Shown here one piece after another: positions 1-7,816 of a DNA stretch of 30,427 nucleotides. The first letter of the stretch is position 1, and every line of letters begins with the position of its first letter. Both the position numbers and the translations under genes were made by a program. This stretch comes from Solirubrobacter ginsenosidimutans (GTDB taxonomy: Bacteria > Actinomycetota > Thermoleophilia > Solirubrobacterales > Solirubrobacteraceae), in assembly GCF_027587205.1 (NCBI RefSeq), contig NZ_JAPDOD010000081.1, positions 1 to 30,427 on the forward strand, given 5' to 3'. Below the pieces are notes generated by a model, which saw only the letters and a list, made by a program, of their open reading frames with translations, searched no databases and was not told the origin of the DNA.

Positions 1-63
1 CACCAACCGCGGCATCAACCCCACCACCAGCACCGACCCCAACCCCACACCCACACCCACACC
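1..63. repeat. Left copy of 63-bp terminal inverted repeat
   Basis: The first 63 bases are the exact reverse complement of the last 63 bases (30365-30427). The first mismatch is base 64 (g against c), where the two copies differ in hexamer number. The repeat is coding on both sides: read inward it encodes TNRGINPTTSTDPNP followed by Pro-Thr dipeptides in the same frame. It starts exactly at the window border, so the true repeat probably extends outward and its full length is unknown. Confidence 0.97.
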
Positions 64-1189
64 GACCGCGACGCCCGCCCCGACGTCCACCGCGACGCCG
101 GCTCCGACGTCCACGCCGACCCCGGTTCCGACGGCGACGCCCGCCCCGGACGCGCCCGCGGTGAGCCGCTGGACTGCGCCGACCGGCGTCCGCGTCGGCA
201 CGGCGGCCACGCTCGACGGCACCACCTCGACTGGCGACGGCACCCTGACCTGCACCTGGAGCTTCGAGGACGCCACCGGCGCGACGGTCTGGGAGACCGC
301 CACCGGCTGCAAGATCACCAAGACCTTCTCGATCGCCGAGACGAAGTACGTCCGCCTGACCGTCGTCGACGCCGACGGTGACACGAACGCCAGCCTGAAG
401 TCCTTCGCGGTCGACGCTGCCGCGACGCCCTCGCCGACTCCGACGGCGACGCCTTCGCCCACGCCGACGGCCACCCCGTCCCCGACCCCGACGGCGACGC
501 CTTCGCCCACGCCGACGGCCACCCCGTCGCCGACCGCGACGCCTACGCCTCCGGCGACCCTCGCTCCGGCGGACCTCGTCGCCTCCTACGGCTTCGACGA
601 GGCGTCCGGCACGAGCGTCCTCGACGACTCGGGTAAGAGCAACGCCGGCTCGATCTCCGGCGGCGCCGCCCGCGTCAGCACCGGCAAGCACGGCCAGGCC
701 ATCCGCTTCGACGGCGTCAACGACCAGGTCGTGGTGAAGGACTCCGCGTCCCTGGACCTGACCACCGCGATGACGCTGGAGGCGTGGGTCAAGCCGAGCG
801 CCCTCGGCAGCACGTGGCGGACGGCGGTCCTCAAGGAGAACGGCAACGGCCTCGCCTACGCGCTGTACGCCAATGACGATCGCGGCAAGGCCGTCGGCTA
901 CGCCCACACGTCGCTGGACTACGACGCCACCGGCTCGGCGCTTGCGCTCAACGCTTGGACGCACATCGCCGTGACCTACGACGGCAGCACGCTGCGGTAC
1001 TTCGTCAACGGCGTGCAGGCCGGTTCGCGTGCGCTGTCCGGCACCATGGCGACCGGGACCGGCGCGCTCAAACTCGGCGGCAACGACGTCTGGGGCGAGT
1101 GGTTCAAGGGCGACGTCGATGACGTCCGCGTCTGGCGCAAGCCGCTCACCGCGGCGCAGATCGCGGCCGACATGAACGTCGACGCCTGA
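2..1189 (+). CDS. Secreted PKD-LamG protein, 5'-truncated by window edge
   Basis: The frame is open from base 2 to the TGA at 1187-1189 (395 codons visible), so the gene runs in from the left and its start and signal peptide are not seen. Order of parts: Pro-Thr/Pro-Ala linker (about 1-160), one PKD/Ig-like beta-sandwich with two Cys (about 161-415, containing LTCTWSFEDATGATVWE and VDADGDTNASL), a second Pro-Thr linker (416-560), and a concanavalin A-like LamG domain (about 575-1180; YGFDEASG, LEAWVKP, WTHIAVTYDG, DVDDVRVW). LamG folds usually bind glycans or act as adhesive modules. No LPXTG motif or C-terminal membrane helix is present, so the product is probably secreted. A GTG at 161 could be called as a start but lies inside the domain after in-frame linker coding. 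Its N-terminal linker matches that of the gene at the right edge. The overall function is unknown. Confidence 0.88.
   Translation, partial: TNRGINPTTSTDPNPTPTPTPTATPAPTSTATPAPTSTPTPVPTATPAPDAPAVSRWTAPTGVRVGTAATLDGTTSTGDGTLTCTWSFEDATGATVWETATGCKITKTFSIAETKYVRLTVVDADGDTNASLKSFAVDAAATPSPTPTATPSPTPTATPSPTPTATPSPTPTATPSPTATPTPPATLAPADLVASYGFDEASGTSVLDDSGKSNAGSISGGAARVSTGKHGQAIRFDGVNDQVVVKDSASLDLTTAMTLEAWVKPSALGSTWRTAVLKENGNGLAYALYANDDRGKAVGYAHTSLDYDATGSALALNAWTHIAVTYDGSTLRYFVNGVQAGSRALSGTMATGTGALKLGGNDVWGEWFKGDVDDVRVWRKPLTAAQIAADMNVDA
421..560 (+). repeat. Tandem Pro-Thr linker repeat, 48-bp period
   Basis: Within the PKD-LamG gene the linker between domains is a tandem repeat. The unit beginning gacggcgacgccttcgcc at 442 recurs at 490, a 48-bp period, with partial copies on either side. 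It encodes TPSPTPTA-type repeats. Such linkers are extended and are often O-glycosylated in actinobacteria (family knowledge). The repeat number is likely to vary by slippage. Confidence 0.85.
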
Positions 1190-1190
1190 T

Positions 1191-1244
1191 CGCGAGACCC
1201 CGCTCTCGCGGAAGGTGCGGGGCCGGCTCGGATGAGTCGGCCCC
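1191..1244. terminator. Double hairpin, bidirectional terminator
   Basis: Two hairpins fill the gap between convergent genes. The first is cgcgag (1191-1196) pairing with ctcgcg (1205-1210). The second is an 11-bp stem, 1219-1229 with 1234-1244, with one G-U pair and the loop ggat, followed by a short T run at 1251-1253. The position between two converging stop codons fits a bidirectional terminator. The weak T-tract is usual for high-GC actinobacteria. Confidence 0.7.
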
Positions 1245-1251
1245 GTGCCGT

Positions 1252-1869
1252 TTAAGCGGCGAGGAGCAGGTCGTTGACGTGCGCGTACCGGCTGGCCTCG
1301 GTGCGGTTGGCCACGCCGAGCTTGCGGTACGTGTTCGACAGGTGGAACTTGACGGTCTGCTCGGTCACCCACAGCTCGCGGGCGATGCGTCCGTTCGTGT
1401 AGCCCTGAGCCACCAGGCGGAGGATCTCGAGCTCGCGGTCCGTCAGCGGGCAGAGATCACGCGAGGGCTTCGCCGACGCCATCCGGCGCGGAGCATGCAC
1501 GACGGCATCACGCGAGATCTCACGCACGAGGGTGGCGAGGCCGACCGGGTGCACGGTCTTGGAGATCACGGCTTCCGCGCCGGCCTCGAACGCCCGCTCC
1601 AGCGACTCGTCGTCCATGCGCATCGTCAGGAACACTCGCTTGGCTTCCGGCCGCAGCTCCGCCAGCTCCTGCAGACGTGCCAGCGCGTGCTCGGGCTCCT
1701 GCGTGTCGTCGATGACGACGATGTCGGGCTCGAGCTCGATCGCCCGCGGGCTCAGCGTCGCTGAGCCGTCCAGGAATCCGATCACCTGGAACCCGGATGT
1801 CTGCCGCAGCGCCAGTCGAATGCTCTGAGCCGCGAACGAGTTGTCGGCGATGATCATGAGTCGCTTCAC
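1252..1869 (-). CDS. NarL/LuxR-type response regulator
   Basis: This 205-aa protein is a receiver domain plus a LuxR-type helix-turn-helix, the usual length for the NarL family. The receiver looks usable: phosphoacceptor Asp54 in PDIVVID, Thr82 and Lys104 (VISKT) are present. The acidic pair is reduced to ADN at 8-10. The DNA-binding part covers 142-205 (LTDRELEILRLVAQG, TVKFHLSNTYRKLG). I chose the GTG at 1869 because GGAGG (1878-1882) lies 8 nt upstream and the protein then begins directly at beta-1 (KRLMIIAD). A longer frame to 2193 would overlap the upstream glycosyltransferase by about 250 bp. It is the last gene of the minus-strand sugar operon, 76 bp after the GT4 gene. No histidine kinase is seen in the window. 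It plausibly regulates the glycan locus, but that is inference from position. Confidence 0.9.
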   Translation of the reverse strand: MKRLMIIADNSFAAQSIRLALRQTSGFQVIGFLDGSATLSPRAIELEPDIVVIDDTQEPEHALARLQELAELRPEAKRVFLTMRMDDESLERAFEAGAEAVISKTVHPVGLATLVREISRDAVVHAPRRMASAKPSRDLCPLTDRELEILRLVAQGYTNGRIARELWVTEQTVKFHLSNTYRKLGVANRTEASRYAHVNDLLLAA

Positions 1870-1877
1870 TTCGGCCA

Positions 1878-1882
1878 CCTCC
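1878..1882 (-). promoter_or_regulatory. Shine-Dalgarno GGAGG fixing the GTG start at 1869
   Basis: On the minus strand GGAGG is followed after 8 nt by GTG. This supports the short 205-aa form of the response regulator over upstream in-frame starts lying inside the neighbouring glycosyltransferase gene. Confidence 0.75.
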
Positions 1883-1945
1883 GTGGGCTTCCACCGTCCA
1901 TTGCGTTCAGGTTCGCGCCTGAACCATCGGGGGGGAAGGTGATGT

Positions 1946-3214
1946 TCAACTGACCGGATTGGCGGGTTCGTGCCCTTCCCATGGGTGGGTGGACGCATGG
2001 ACCACCCCCCGTGGGGCAGAAACCTCACCCGACGGTGACAGCGCGCGATCGTAGGCCGCCAGCAGGTGCCCGGTCGAGTGCTGCCAGGAGAGCTCGGTCT
2101 CGACCCGCTCGCGGCCGGCGCGGCCCATCCGCTCACGCAGGTCGGGGTCACTGAGCAGCGTGTCGATGCGCTCGGCGAAGCCCGCGATATCACCGGGCTC
2201 GGCGTACAGCGCGGCGTCGCCGGCCGACACGCGTGACTCGCGCAGGTCGTAGGAGACCAGCGGACGCCCCATCGCCATGTACTCGGGGATCTTGATCATC
2301 GTCGAGACGTCGTTGAGCGGGCTCGGCGGATCCGGCGCCAGGCAGACGTCGGCGGTGGAGAGGATCGTCCGGATGTCGTCGTCGTAGCGCCAGCCGGCGA
2401 ACTCGACGTGTTCGGCGATGCCGAGCTCGCCCGCGAGCGCGCGCATCTGCTCGAGCATGTCGCCCTCGCCGATGAACACCGCGTGCCAGTCGTCGCGCCG
2501 CTGGTGAAGCTCCCCGAGCGCCTTCAGCGCGTGGTCGAGCCCGTCCTGTGGGCCCATGATCCCGAGGTAGGCGATCATGTGCGCGCGCCCGCGACGCCAC
2601 GACGGGTCGGGCTCAGCGGGGCGGAAGCGCTCCAGATCTGGCCCGTTGCGGACGACGAAGACGTCCGCCGCGTCCATCCGTCCACGCCCGAGCGCGATCG
2701 CCCGGTAGGAGTCGTTGGTCGAGAGGACGACGTCGGCCGAGCGGAACGCGATCCGTTCCAGCGCCGCCGCCACGTTGGACAGCGGCCCGTCCCCGAACTT
2801 GGCCCGGTAGAGCTCGGGCACGAGGTCGTGGTGATCGAAGACGAAGCGGGCGCCCTTGCGGCGCAGGCCGCGCGCGGCCAGCAAGAGGAAGTCCGGCGGG
2901 TTGCACGCGTGCACCACGTCGAAGGGCTCGACCGCCGCGAGCTTGCGCGCGAGCTTGCGGATCCGCCACATCGCCTGCGCGTACTCCCGCGCGTAGCCGA
3001 CCAGGCCGCCGGCCGCGGGAACCAGCGGGTAGCGGTGGATGTCGATGCCCTCGAGGCGCTCGAAGGGCGCCGTGTGACGTCCCTGGCCCTCGGCGCAGAC
3101 GATCGTGACGTGCCATCCGGCGTCCGTCAGCGCCCGCGCCTCATTCCACACGCGCCGGTCGGACGGCACCGGGGCGTTCTCGCTGATGATCAGGGCACGG
3201 CGGCCGGCCATCAC
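1946..3214 (-). CDS. GT4-family glycosyltransferase
   Basis: A 422-aa GT-B fold glycosyltransferase of family GT4 that would transfer a sugar from a nucleotide donor onto the growing lipid-linked glycan at the inner membrane face. The N-terminal acceptor half starts with LIISENAPVPSDRRVWNEA and contains FDVVHACNPPDFLLL and FDHHDLVPELY. The C-terminal donor half has the typical IPEYMAMGRPLVSYDL segment near residue 310. The length is normal. The start is GTG at 3214, giving a GTGA overlap with the upstream stop; ATG at 3211 is the alternative and changes one residue. It is translationally coupled to the oxidoreductase upstream. The donor and linkage cannot be read from the sequence. Confidence 0.9.
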   Translation of the reverse strand: MMAGRRALIISENAPVPSDRRVWNEARALTDAGWHVTIVCAEGQGRHTAPFERLEGIDIHRYPLVPAAGGLVGYAREYAQAMWRIRKLARKLAAVEPFDVVHACNPPDFLLLAARGLRRKGARFVFDHHDLVPELYRAKFGDGPLSNVAAALERIAFRSADVVLSTNDSYRAIALGRGRMDAADVFVVRNGPDLERFRPAEPDPSWRRGRAHMIAYLGIMGPQDGLDHALKALGELHQRRDDWHAVFIGEGDMLEQMRALAGELGIAEHVEFAGWRYDDDIRTILSTADVCLAPDPPSPLNDVSTMIKIPEYMAMGRPLVSYDLRESRVSAGDAALYAEPGDIAGFAERIDTLLSDPDLRERMGRAGRERVETELSWQHSTGHLLAAYDRALSPSGEVSAPRGVVHASTHPWEGHEPANPVS

Positions 3215-4299
3215 GCGGCTCGCGTATCCGGGCCGAGCGGCGCGGCCTTGGACACCAGCGTGCCTTCGCGCGAGATGACGACCGGCTCGCCGGAGCCGGC
3301 AAGCGATGCCTCGGCCGCCGCGAGCACGCGCACGATCTCCAGCCCGAGACGGGAATGCGAGCGCGGCCGCGCGCCGGTCAGGATCGAGTTGGCGAAGTCG
3401 GCCAGCTCGAGGCTCAGCGGCTCGGCCGCGTCGATCCGGGGCGCGACGATGTCGCCGGATCGGTAAGTCAGGCGGTGCTCGCCGAAGTTCGCCGGCTCCT
3501 GGACGACCTCCATGTCGAGGCCGCGGTCGTAGATCCGGACCGCGCCGTCGGGCATCGTGTCGTCGTACTGGACCATCTTTCGCGAGCCCACGATGATCAT
3601 CTGGCGCACCTTGCGCGGCGCCAGCCAGGAGACCTGCACGTTGGCCGACGGCCCATCCTCGAAGCGCAGGGTGAGGAACGCCGTCTCGGCCACGTCGGGG
3701 TCGAACACGGTGCAGCCGGCGGCGCTGACGCTCGCCACGCGACGATCGAGCCAGTACAGGAGGATCGAGAGGTCGTGCGGCGCCAGGTCGCAGACCACGC
3801 CGTCGGCCTGATAGAGCCCGAGGTTCATCCGCGACGACGTGACGAAGTAGATCTCGCCCAGCTCGCCCGACGTGATCAGGTCGTGGATCTTGTTGACCGG
3901 CGGGCTATAGAGGAACGTATGGCCCGGCATGAGGACGAGCTCCTTGCGCTCGGCCAGGTCCACGAGCGCCTCGGCGTCCTCGACCGCGGTGGCCAGAGGC
4001 TTCTCCACGAGCACGTGCTTGCCCGCTTCGAGGGCCTTCCGCGCCAGCGCGTAGTGCGTGCGCGGGGGCGTGGCGATGCACACGGCATCGACGCGCGGAT
4101 CGGCCAGCAAGGCGTCGAAGTCGTCGCTGGACGGCACCCCGGGGGTGCGCGCCTCGAACCGCCGGACCTGCGCCGGATCGCGCTCGCACAGGGCGATGAG
4201 CTCGAGCTCCGGCCGCTCCATGACGTTGCGGACGATGTTGGGGCCCCAATAGCCGTAGCCGACGACGACCACGCCGAGCGGTGAGGTGCGCGGCGTCAT
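3211..4299 (-). CDS. Gfo/Idh/MocA-family oxidoreductase (WbpB-like)
   Basis: A 362-aa NAD(P)-dependent sugar oxidoreductase. The N-terminal Rossmann fold shows VVVGYGYWGPN (11-21), then the family signature EKP at 99-101 and DLAPHD at 171-176 in the substrate-binding half. Relatives such as WbpB/WlbA oxidise C3 of a UDP-N-acetylhexosaminuronic acid so that a DegT-type aminotransferase can add an amine. The aminotransferase two genes upstream (5005-6144) and the UDP-sugar dehydrogenase at 16056 make that role attractive, but substrate assignment is inference. The ATG at 4299 overlaps the TGA of the sugar transferase by four bases (ATGA), implying coupled translation. Confidence 0.88.
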   Translation of the reverse strand: MTPRTSPLGVVVVGYGYWGPNIVRNVMERPELELIALCERDPAQVRRFEARTPGVPSSDDFDALLADPRVDAVCIATPPRTHYALARKALEAGKHVLVEKPLATAVEDAEALVDLAERKELVLMPGHTFLYSPPVNKIHDLITSGELGEIYFVTSSRMNLGLYQADGVVCDLAPHDLSILLYWLDRRVASVSAAGCTVFDPDVAETAFLTLRFEDGPSANVQVSWLAPRKVRQMIIVGSRKMVQYDDTMPDGAVRIYDRGLDMEVVQEPANFGEHRLTYRSGDIVAPRIDAAEPLSLELADFANSILTGARPRSHSRLGLEIVRVLAAAEASLAGSGEPVVISREGTLVSKAAPLGPDTRAA

Positions 4300-4982
4300 G
4301 CCGCGCCCCTGCCGAGCAGAACGACGGGGATCGTTCGTGCGAGGATCCGCACGTTCATCCAGAGCGAACGGTTCTCGACGTATTCGACGTCCAAGCGGAT
4401 CATCTCCTCGAGGGTGAGTTGGGAGCGCCCGCTGACCTGCCAGAGGCCTGTGAGACCAGGCTTGACCGCGAAGCGCGCGAACCAGTGCGAGGGGTAGTGC
4501 TCGACCTCGTACGGGATGGGCGGGCGAGGGCCGACGAGCGACATGTCCCCGCGGAGGACGTTCCAGAGCTGCGGAAGCTCGTCCAAGCTGGACTTGCGCA
4601 GGAAACGCCCTATACGAGTGACGCGCGCGTCACTGGCGATCTTGAAGAACGGCTTCTCGACGGTGTCGTCGCCTTCTCCGCGCGTGATCAGCTTGGTCAC
4701 GAAGGCGCGGTGCGTGTCGTGTTCGGCGTTCGCCCGCATCGTCCGGAACTTGTTCACGGTGAACGGCTTCAGGTTGCGACCGACGCGTCGTTGACGGAAG
4801 ACGAACCAGCCGGGCGAGTCCAGCCGGATCGCGAGCGCGATGACGAGCAGAAGCGGCGCGAGCGCGATCAGCAGCGCGCCGGCGACGAACACGTCGAGCA
4901 CCCGACAGCTGACGGCCGTCACCCGCGACTCGCGGCTAGCAGGCGCCGCGACCTCTGGGCTTATGAGGCCAACCACATCCAT
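4296..4982 (-). CDS. Initiating sugar-phosphate transferase (WbaP/WcaJ-type core)
   Basis: A 228-aa polyprenyl-phosphate sugar-1-phosphate transferase of the bacterial sugar transferase family. It starts glycan assembly by placing the first sugar-phosphate on undecaprenyl phosphate at the cytoplasmic membrane. Visible parts: a hydrophobic re-entrant helix at about 29-53, then RQRRVGRN, KFRTM (78-82), SSLDELPQLWNVLRGDMSLVG (from 131), GPRPP (151-155) and KPGLTGLWQVSGR (174-186), all hallmarks of the catalytic core. It lacks the long N-terminal multi-TM region of WbaP/WcaJ, so it is a short monotopic form. The start is ATG 4982, with GGGAG 8 nt upstream and 22 nt after the aminotransferase stop. 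An in-frame start at 5054 would overlap that gene and add no homologous sequence. Confidence 0.93.
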   Translation of the reverse strand: MDVVGLISPEVAAPASRESRVTAVSCRVLDVFVAGALLIALAPLLLVIALAIRLDSPGWFVFRQRRVGRNLKPFTVNKFRTMRANAEHDTHRAFVTKLITRGEGDDTVEKPFFKIASDARVTRIGRFLRKSSLDELPQLWNVLRGDMSLVGPRPPIPYEVEHYPSHWFARFAVKPGLTGLWQVSGRSQLTLEEMIRLDVEYVENRSLWMNVRILARTIPVVLLGRGAA

Positions 4983-5004
4983 GCCTGTGGCTCCCAAGGG
5001 TTCC

Positions 5005-6144
5005 TTAGGCGGCGGCGCTCGCCAGCAGGTGGCTGCCCAGCCGCTCGATGACATAGTCCTGGGCGTCGTCGCCGAGCCCGGGGAACAGCGGGAGAAGGAT
5101 CACTTCGCGCGCCGCCGCCTCGGTGTGCGGCAGTAGGACGTTCGTCCCGGCGTAGGCCTTCTCGTGGTGGATCGCCATCACGCCGCGTCGCGTCGCGACG
5201 CCGTCGCGCAGCAGCCGGCGCATGAGCTCGGTCCGGTCCAGCGGCGAGCGAGGGCTCACGCGCAGGGCGTAGGACTGCCACGTGCGGACGGCGTAGTCGG
5301 GCTCGTACGGCGCTTCCAGGTACGGGATCGACTCGACCGCCGCGTTGTAGCGCGCCGCCTGCCGATCGCGTTCGGCGAGGATCTCGTCGAGCGCCTCGAG
5401 CTGGCAGAGGCCGAGCGCGGCCTGCATGTCGGTCATGCGCGTGTTCCAACCGCGCTCGGGATAGGACTCGAAGACGATGTCGGTCGCGTTGTGGCGCGCG
5501 AGATCCGACAGGTCCATCGCGTGCTGGCGCAGCTTGCGCAGGCGGTCGGCGAGCGCGCCGTCGTTGGTCGTGATCATCCCGCCCTCGCCGGTCGTGATGA
5601 CCTTGCGCGGGTGCAGCGAGAAGCAGGCCGTCGACTGCAGCGAGCCGATCGGGCGGCCCTTGTAAGTCGCGCCGATGGCGCACGCGGCGTCCTCGACGAT
5701 CGCGACGCCGTGGCGCTCGCCGATCGCGTAGAACGCGTCCATGTCCGCAGGCAGCCCGATCTGGTGGACGGGCATGATCGCCTTCGTCCGCGACGTGATC
5801 GCGTGCTCGGTTGCGACGGGATCGAGATTGTACGTGAGCGGGTCGACGTCGGCGAAGACCGGCTCGGCGCCGCACTGCCAGACGGCGTTGGCGGTCGCGA
5901 TGAACGACAGCGACGGCACGATGACCTCATCACCCGGCCCAACGCCCGAGGCGTACAGGGCGAGGTGCAGTGCGGTCGTGCAATTGGTCGTGGCGATCGC
6001 GTGCTCGGCGCCCACGCGGGCGGCGAACGCGTTCTCGAACGCCTGGACGCGGGGGCCCTGGGAGACCCAGCCGGAGGCGATGACCTCGGCCAGCGCTTCG
6101 GCCTCACCCCCGTAGAACTTGGGCTTGGCGAACGGGACGTTCAT
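5005..6144 (-). CDS. DegT/DnrJ/EryC1/StrS aminotransferase (WbpE-like)
   Basis: A 379-aa PLP-dependent nucleotide-sugar aminotransferase, full length for the family. It begins VPFAKPKFYGGEAEAL, carries EDAACAIGA (from 151, PLP-binding Asp152), and has the Schiff-base lysine Lys181 in SLHPRKVITTGEGG. It would convert a keto group of a UDP- or dTDP-sugar to an amine using glutamate. The partner could be the WbpB-like oxidoreductase downstream (3-keto uronic acid) or the epimerase/dehydratase-family gene just upstream. The ATG at 6144 overlaps the upstream stop by one base (TGATG). A much longer open frame extends upstream to 6870 but reads through the epimerase gene in the wrong frame and is spurious. 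Confidence 0.93.
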   Translation of the reverse strand: MNVPFAKPKFYGGEAEALAEVIASGWVSQGPRVQAFENAFAARVGAEHAIATTNCTTALHLALYASGVGPGDEVIVPSLSFIATANAVWQCGAEPVFADVDPLTYNLDPVATEHAITSRTKAIMPVHQIGLPADMDAFYAIGERHGVAIVEDAACAIGATYKGRPIGSLQSTACFSLHPRKVITTGEGGMITTNDGALADRLRKLRQHAMDLSDLARHNATDIVFESYPERGWNTRMTDMQAALGLCQLEALDEILAERDRQAARYNAAVESIPYLEAPYEPDYAVRTWQSYALRVSPRSPLDRTELMRRLLRDGVATRRGVMAIHHEKAYAGTNVLLPHTEAAAREVILLPLFPGLGDDAQDYVIERLGSHLLASAAA

Positions 6145-7217
6145 CAGGACACCTTCACCAGCGGCTCGAAGCGGCCACCGGAGCGGTTCGCCGACCACCA
6201 CTCGACGAGTTGGGTCAGGCCGGCGTCCAGATCGGTCTCGGCGACGAAGCCGAGGTCCTCGCGGGCGGCCGTGGTGTCGGCCAGGCGACGCGTCACGCCG
6301 TTGACGGCGCGCTCGGGCCCGAACTCGACGGAGAGGTCGGAACCCATGACCCGCAGCAGCGCGTTCGCGAGGTCGAGCAGGCTGGTCTCGGTGCCGCTGG
6401 CGACGTTGTAGACCCGATCGGTCTTGTCGCTCATCGCCGCGAGGATGTTCGCCTTGGCGATGTCGGCGGTGAACACGAAGTCCATCGTCTGCAGGCCGTC
6501 GCCGAAGATCAGCGGCGGCTGCCCAGCCGCGATGCGCTCCATCCAGCGGACGAGCACTTCGGTGTAGACGCCGTGGATGTCCATCCGCGGTCCATACACG
6601 TTGAAGTAGCGCAGCGCGATGTAGTCCAGGCCCGTCATCGCGTGGAAGGACCGGAGCAGACCCTCGTTGAAGGTCTTCGCGGCGCCGTAGAGCGTGTCGT
6701 TGGCGTACGGGTGGTTGAACTCGGTCGTCGGGAAGGACTCGGCGAGGCCGTAGATCGAGGCCGACGAAGCCGCGACGAGCTTGCGCACGCCCTCCTCGGC
6801 CGCCGCTTCGACGACGTTGAACGTGCCGTTGACGAGGACGTCGACGGCCAACCGCGGCTCCTCGGCGCACTGCGTGATGCGCAGTGCCGCCTGGTGGAAC
6901 ACGACGTCGGCCTCGCGGACGAGCTGGCGAACGAGGTCTCGGTCGCAGATGTCGCCTTCGACGACGCGTACGTTGCCGCCGGCCTCGGCGATCGCGAGGT
7001 TGTCACGACGGCCGCGGACGAAGTTGTCGAGCACCACGATCTCGCCGGCGCCGGCCTCGACCAGCTGATCGGCGATGTTGCTCCCGATGGTTCCGGCACC
7101 ACCGGTGATGAGGATGCGCTCGCCTTGGATCACGTTCAGTTCAGCTCCCGATTCTCCGACCATGCTCAGACAACGCCGCGCGGTCCGTGGATCTTCCATA
7201 TGTTTGTCGTTGGTCAT
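6144..7217 (-). CDS. NAD-dependent nucleotide-sugar epimerase/dehydratase
   Basis: A 357-aa extended short-chain dehydrogenase. The Rossmann motif GGAGTIGSN is at 39-47, SSASIYG at 151-157 and the catalytic YxxxK at Tyr177/Lys181. FNVYGPRMD and the C-terminal DFVFTADIAKANILA segment match UDP-glucose/UDP-GlcNAc 4-epimerase relatives. It probably epimerises or otherwise remodels a UDP-sugar feeding the locus. The ATG at 7217 overlaps the upstream regulator stop (ATGA). This leaves about 35 residues before the first beta strand, so a later start (for example ATG at 7163, residue 19) is possible. It could also be a dehydratase; the sequence alone does not settle the product. Confidence 0.9.
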   Translation of the reverse strand: MTNDKHMEDPRTARRCLSMVGESGAELNVIQGERILITGGAGTIGSNIADQLVEAGAGEIVVLDNFVRGRRDNLAIAEAGGNVRVVEGDICDRDLVRQLVREADVVFHQAALRITQCAEEPRLAVDVLVNGTFNVVEAAAEEGVRKLVAASSASIYGLAESFPTTEFNHPYANDTLYGAAKTFNEGLLRSFHAMTGLDYIALRYFNVYGPRMDIHGVYTEVLVRWMERIAAGQPPLIFGDGLQTMDFVFTADIAKANILAAMSDKTDRVYNVASGTETSLLDLANALLRVMGSDLSVEFGPERAVNGVTRRLADTTAAREDLGFVAETDLDAGLTQLVEWWSANRSGGRFEPLVKVS

Positions 7218-7816
7218 GCCGCTTGCTCGGTTTCTGACTCCGCGATCGGCAGGACTCCGAGTCCATAGCCGTCGACCGGGTCCAGGATCAGTGCAGCGGT
7301 CTCCGCGCGCGAGCGCGTCTCAAGCTTGTGAAACGCCGAGGACAGGTGGGTCTTGACCGTCGACTCGGCGACGAACAGCGTGTCCGCTATCTGGCGGTTC
7401 GTGTACCCACGAACGACTAGGGCGAGGATCTGTTTCTCGCGGAACGACAGCGCGCGCGGCGCGAGTTGACGGACGAGCGCCGGCGGCACCACGAGCTGCC
7501 CGGCGATGATCGCGCAGGCGGTGGGGACCAGCGCCTCGTCGAGCTGTCCGTCGATCACGATCCCGGACGCGCCCGCCCGCAGGACACGCCGCAGGTCGGC
7601 ACGAGACGTGCCGACGGCGACGACGGCGATCACGGGAGCTTGTGCGGACGCTCGCCGCGCCCGCTCGACCGCGTCCACGACGTCTCCGCGGGAGAGGATC
7701 TCGACGGCGAAGCCGGCTGCCTCGAGAGCCTCGCGGATGTGACCTTCGGCACGCTGGTCCGCGCCGATCGCGACGACGACCGGTGCGGTGGTGTGCTTCA
7801 GGACTGGGGCACTCAT
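7214..7816 (-). CDS. LuxR-type regulator with degenerate receiver
   Basis: A 200-aa protein with a NarL-like architecture. The LuxR helix-turn-helix at about 123-178 is well conserved (LSFREKQILALVVRGYTN, STVKTHLSSAFHKL). The receiver-like N-terminus has lost the phosphorylation site: the beta-3 position normally holding the acceptor Asp reads PVIAVVAVGT (61-70) with no acidic residue, the acidic pair is AIGADQ, and the usual Lys is replaced in GIVIDGQ (85-91). Such atypical receivers generally work without phosphorylation, through ligands or protein contacts (family knowledge). It is the first gene of the minus-strand operon, divergent from the nucleotidyltransferase. No good Shine-Dalgarno is seen before the ATG at 7816, so leaderless translation is possible. 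It likely controls one or both divergent operons (inference). Confidence 0.9.
   Translation of the reverse strand: MSAPVLKHTTAPVVVAIGADQRAEGHIREALEAAGFAVEILSRGDVVDAVERARRASAQAPVIAVVAVGTSRADLRRVLRAGASGIVIDGQLDEALVPTACAIIAGQLVVPPALVRQLAPRALSFREKQILALVVRGYTNRQIADTLFVAESTVKTHLSSAFHKLETRSRAETAALILDPVDGYGLGVLPIAESETEQAA

Noticed and set aside
421..560. CRISPR-like array
   Set aside because: The tandem units are contiguous without unique spacers and encode a Pro-Thr linker in frame; no cas genes are present.
6145..6870. N-terminal extension of the aminotransferase (621-aa frame)
   Set aside because: The extension reads the epimerase gene in another frame and is Arg-rich. The ATG at 6144 gives a full-length family member starting at the usual place.
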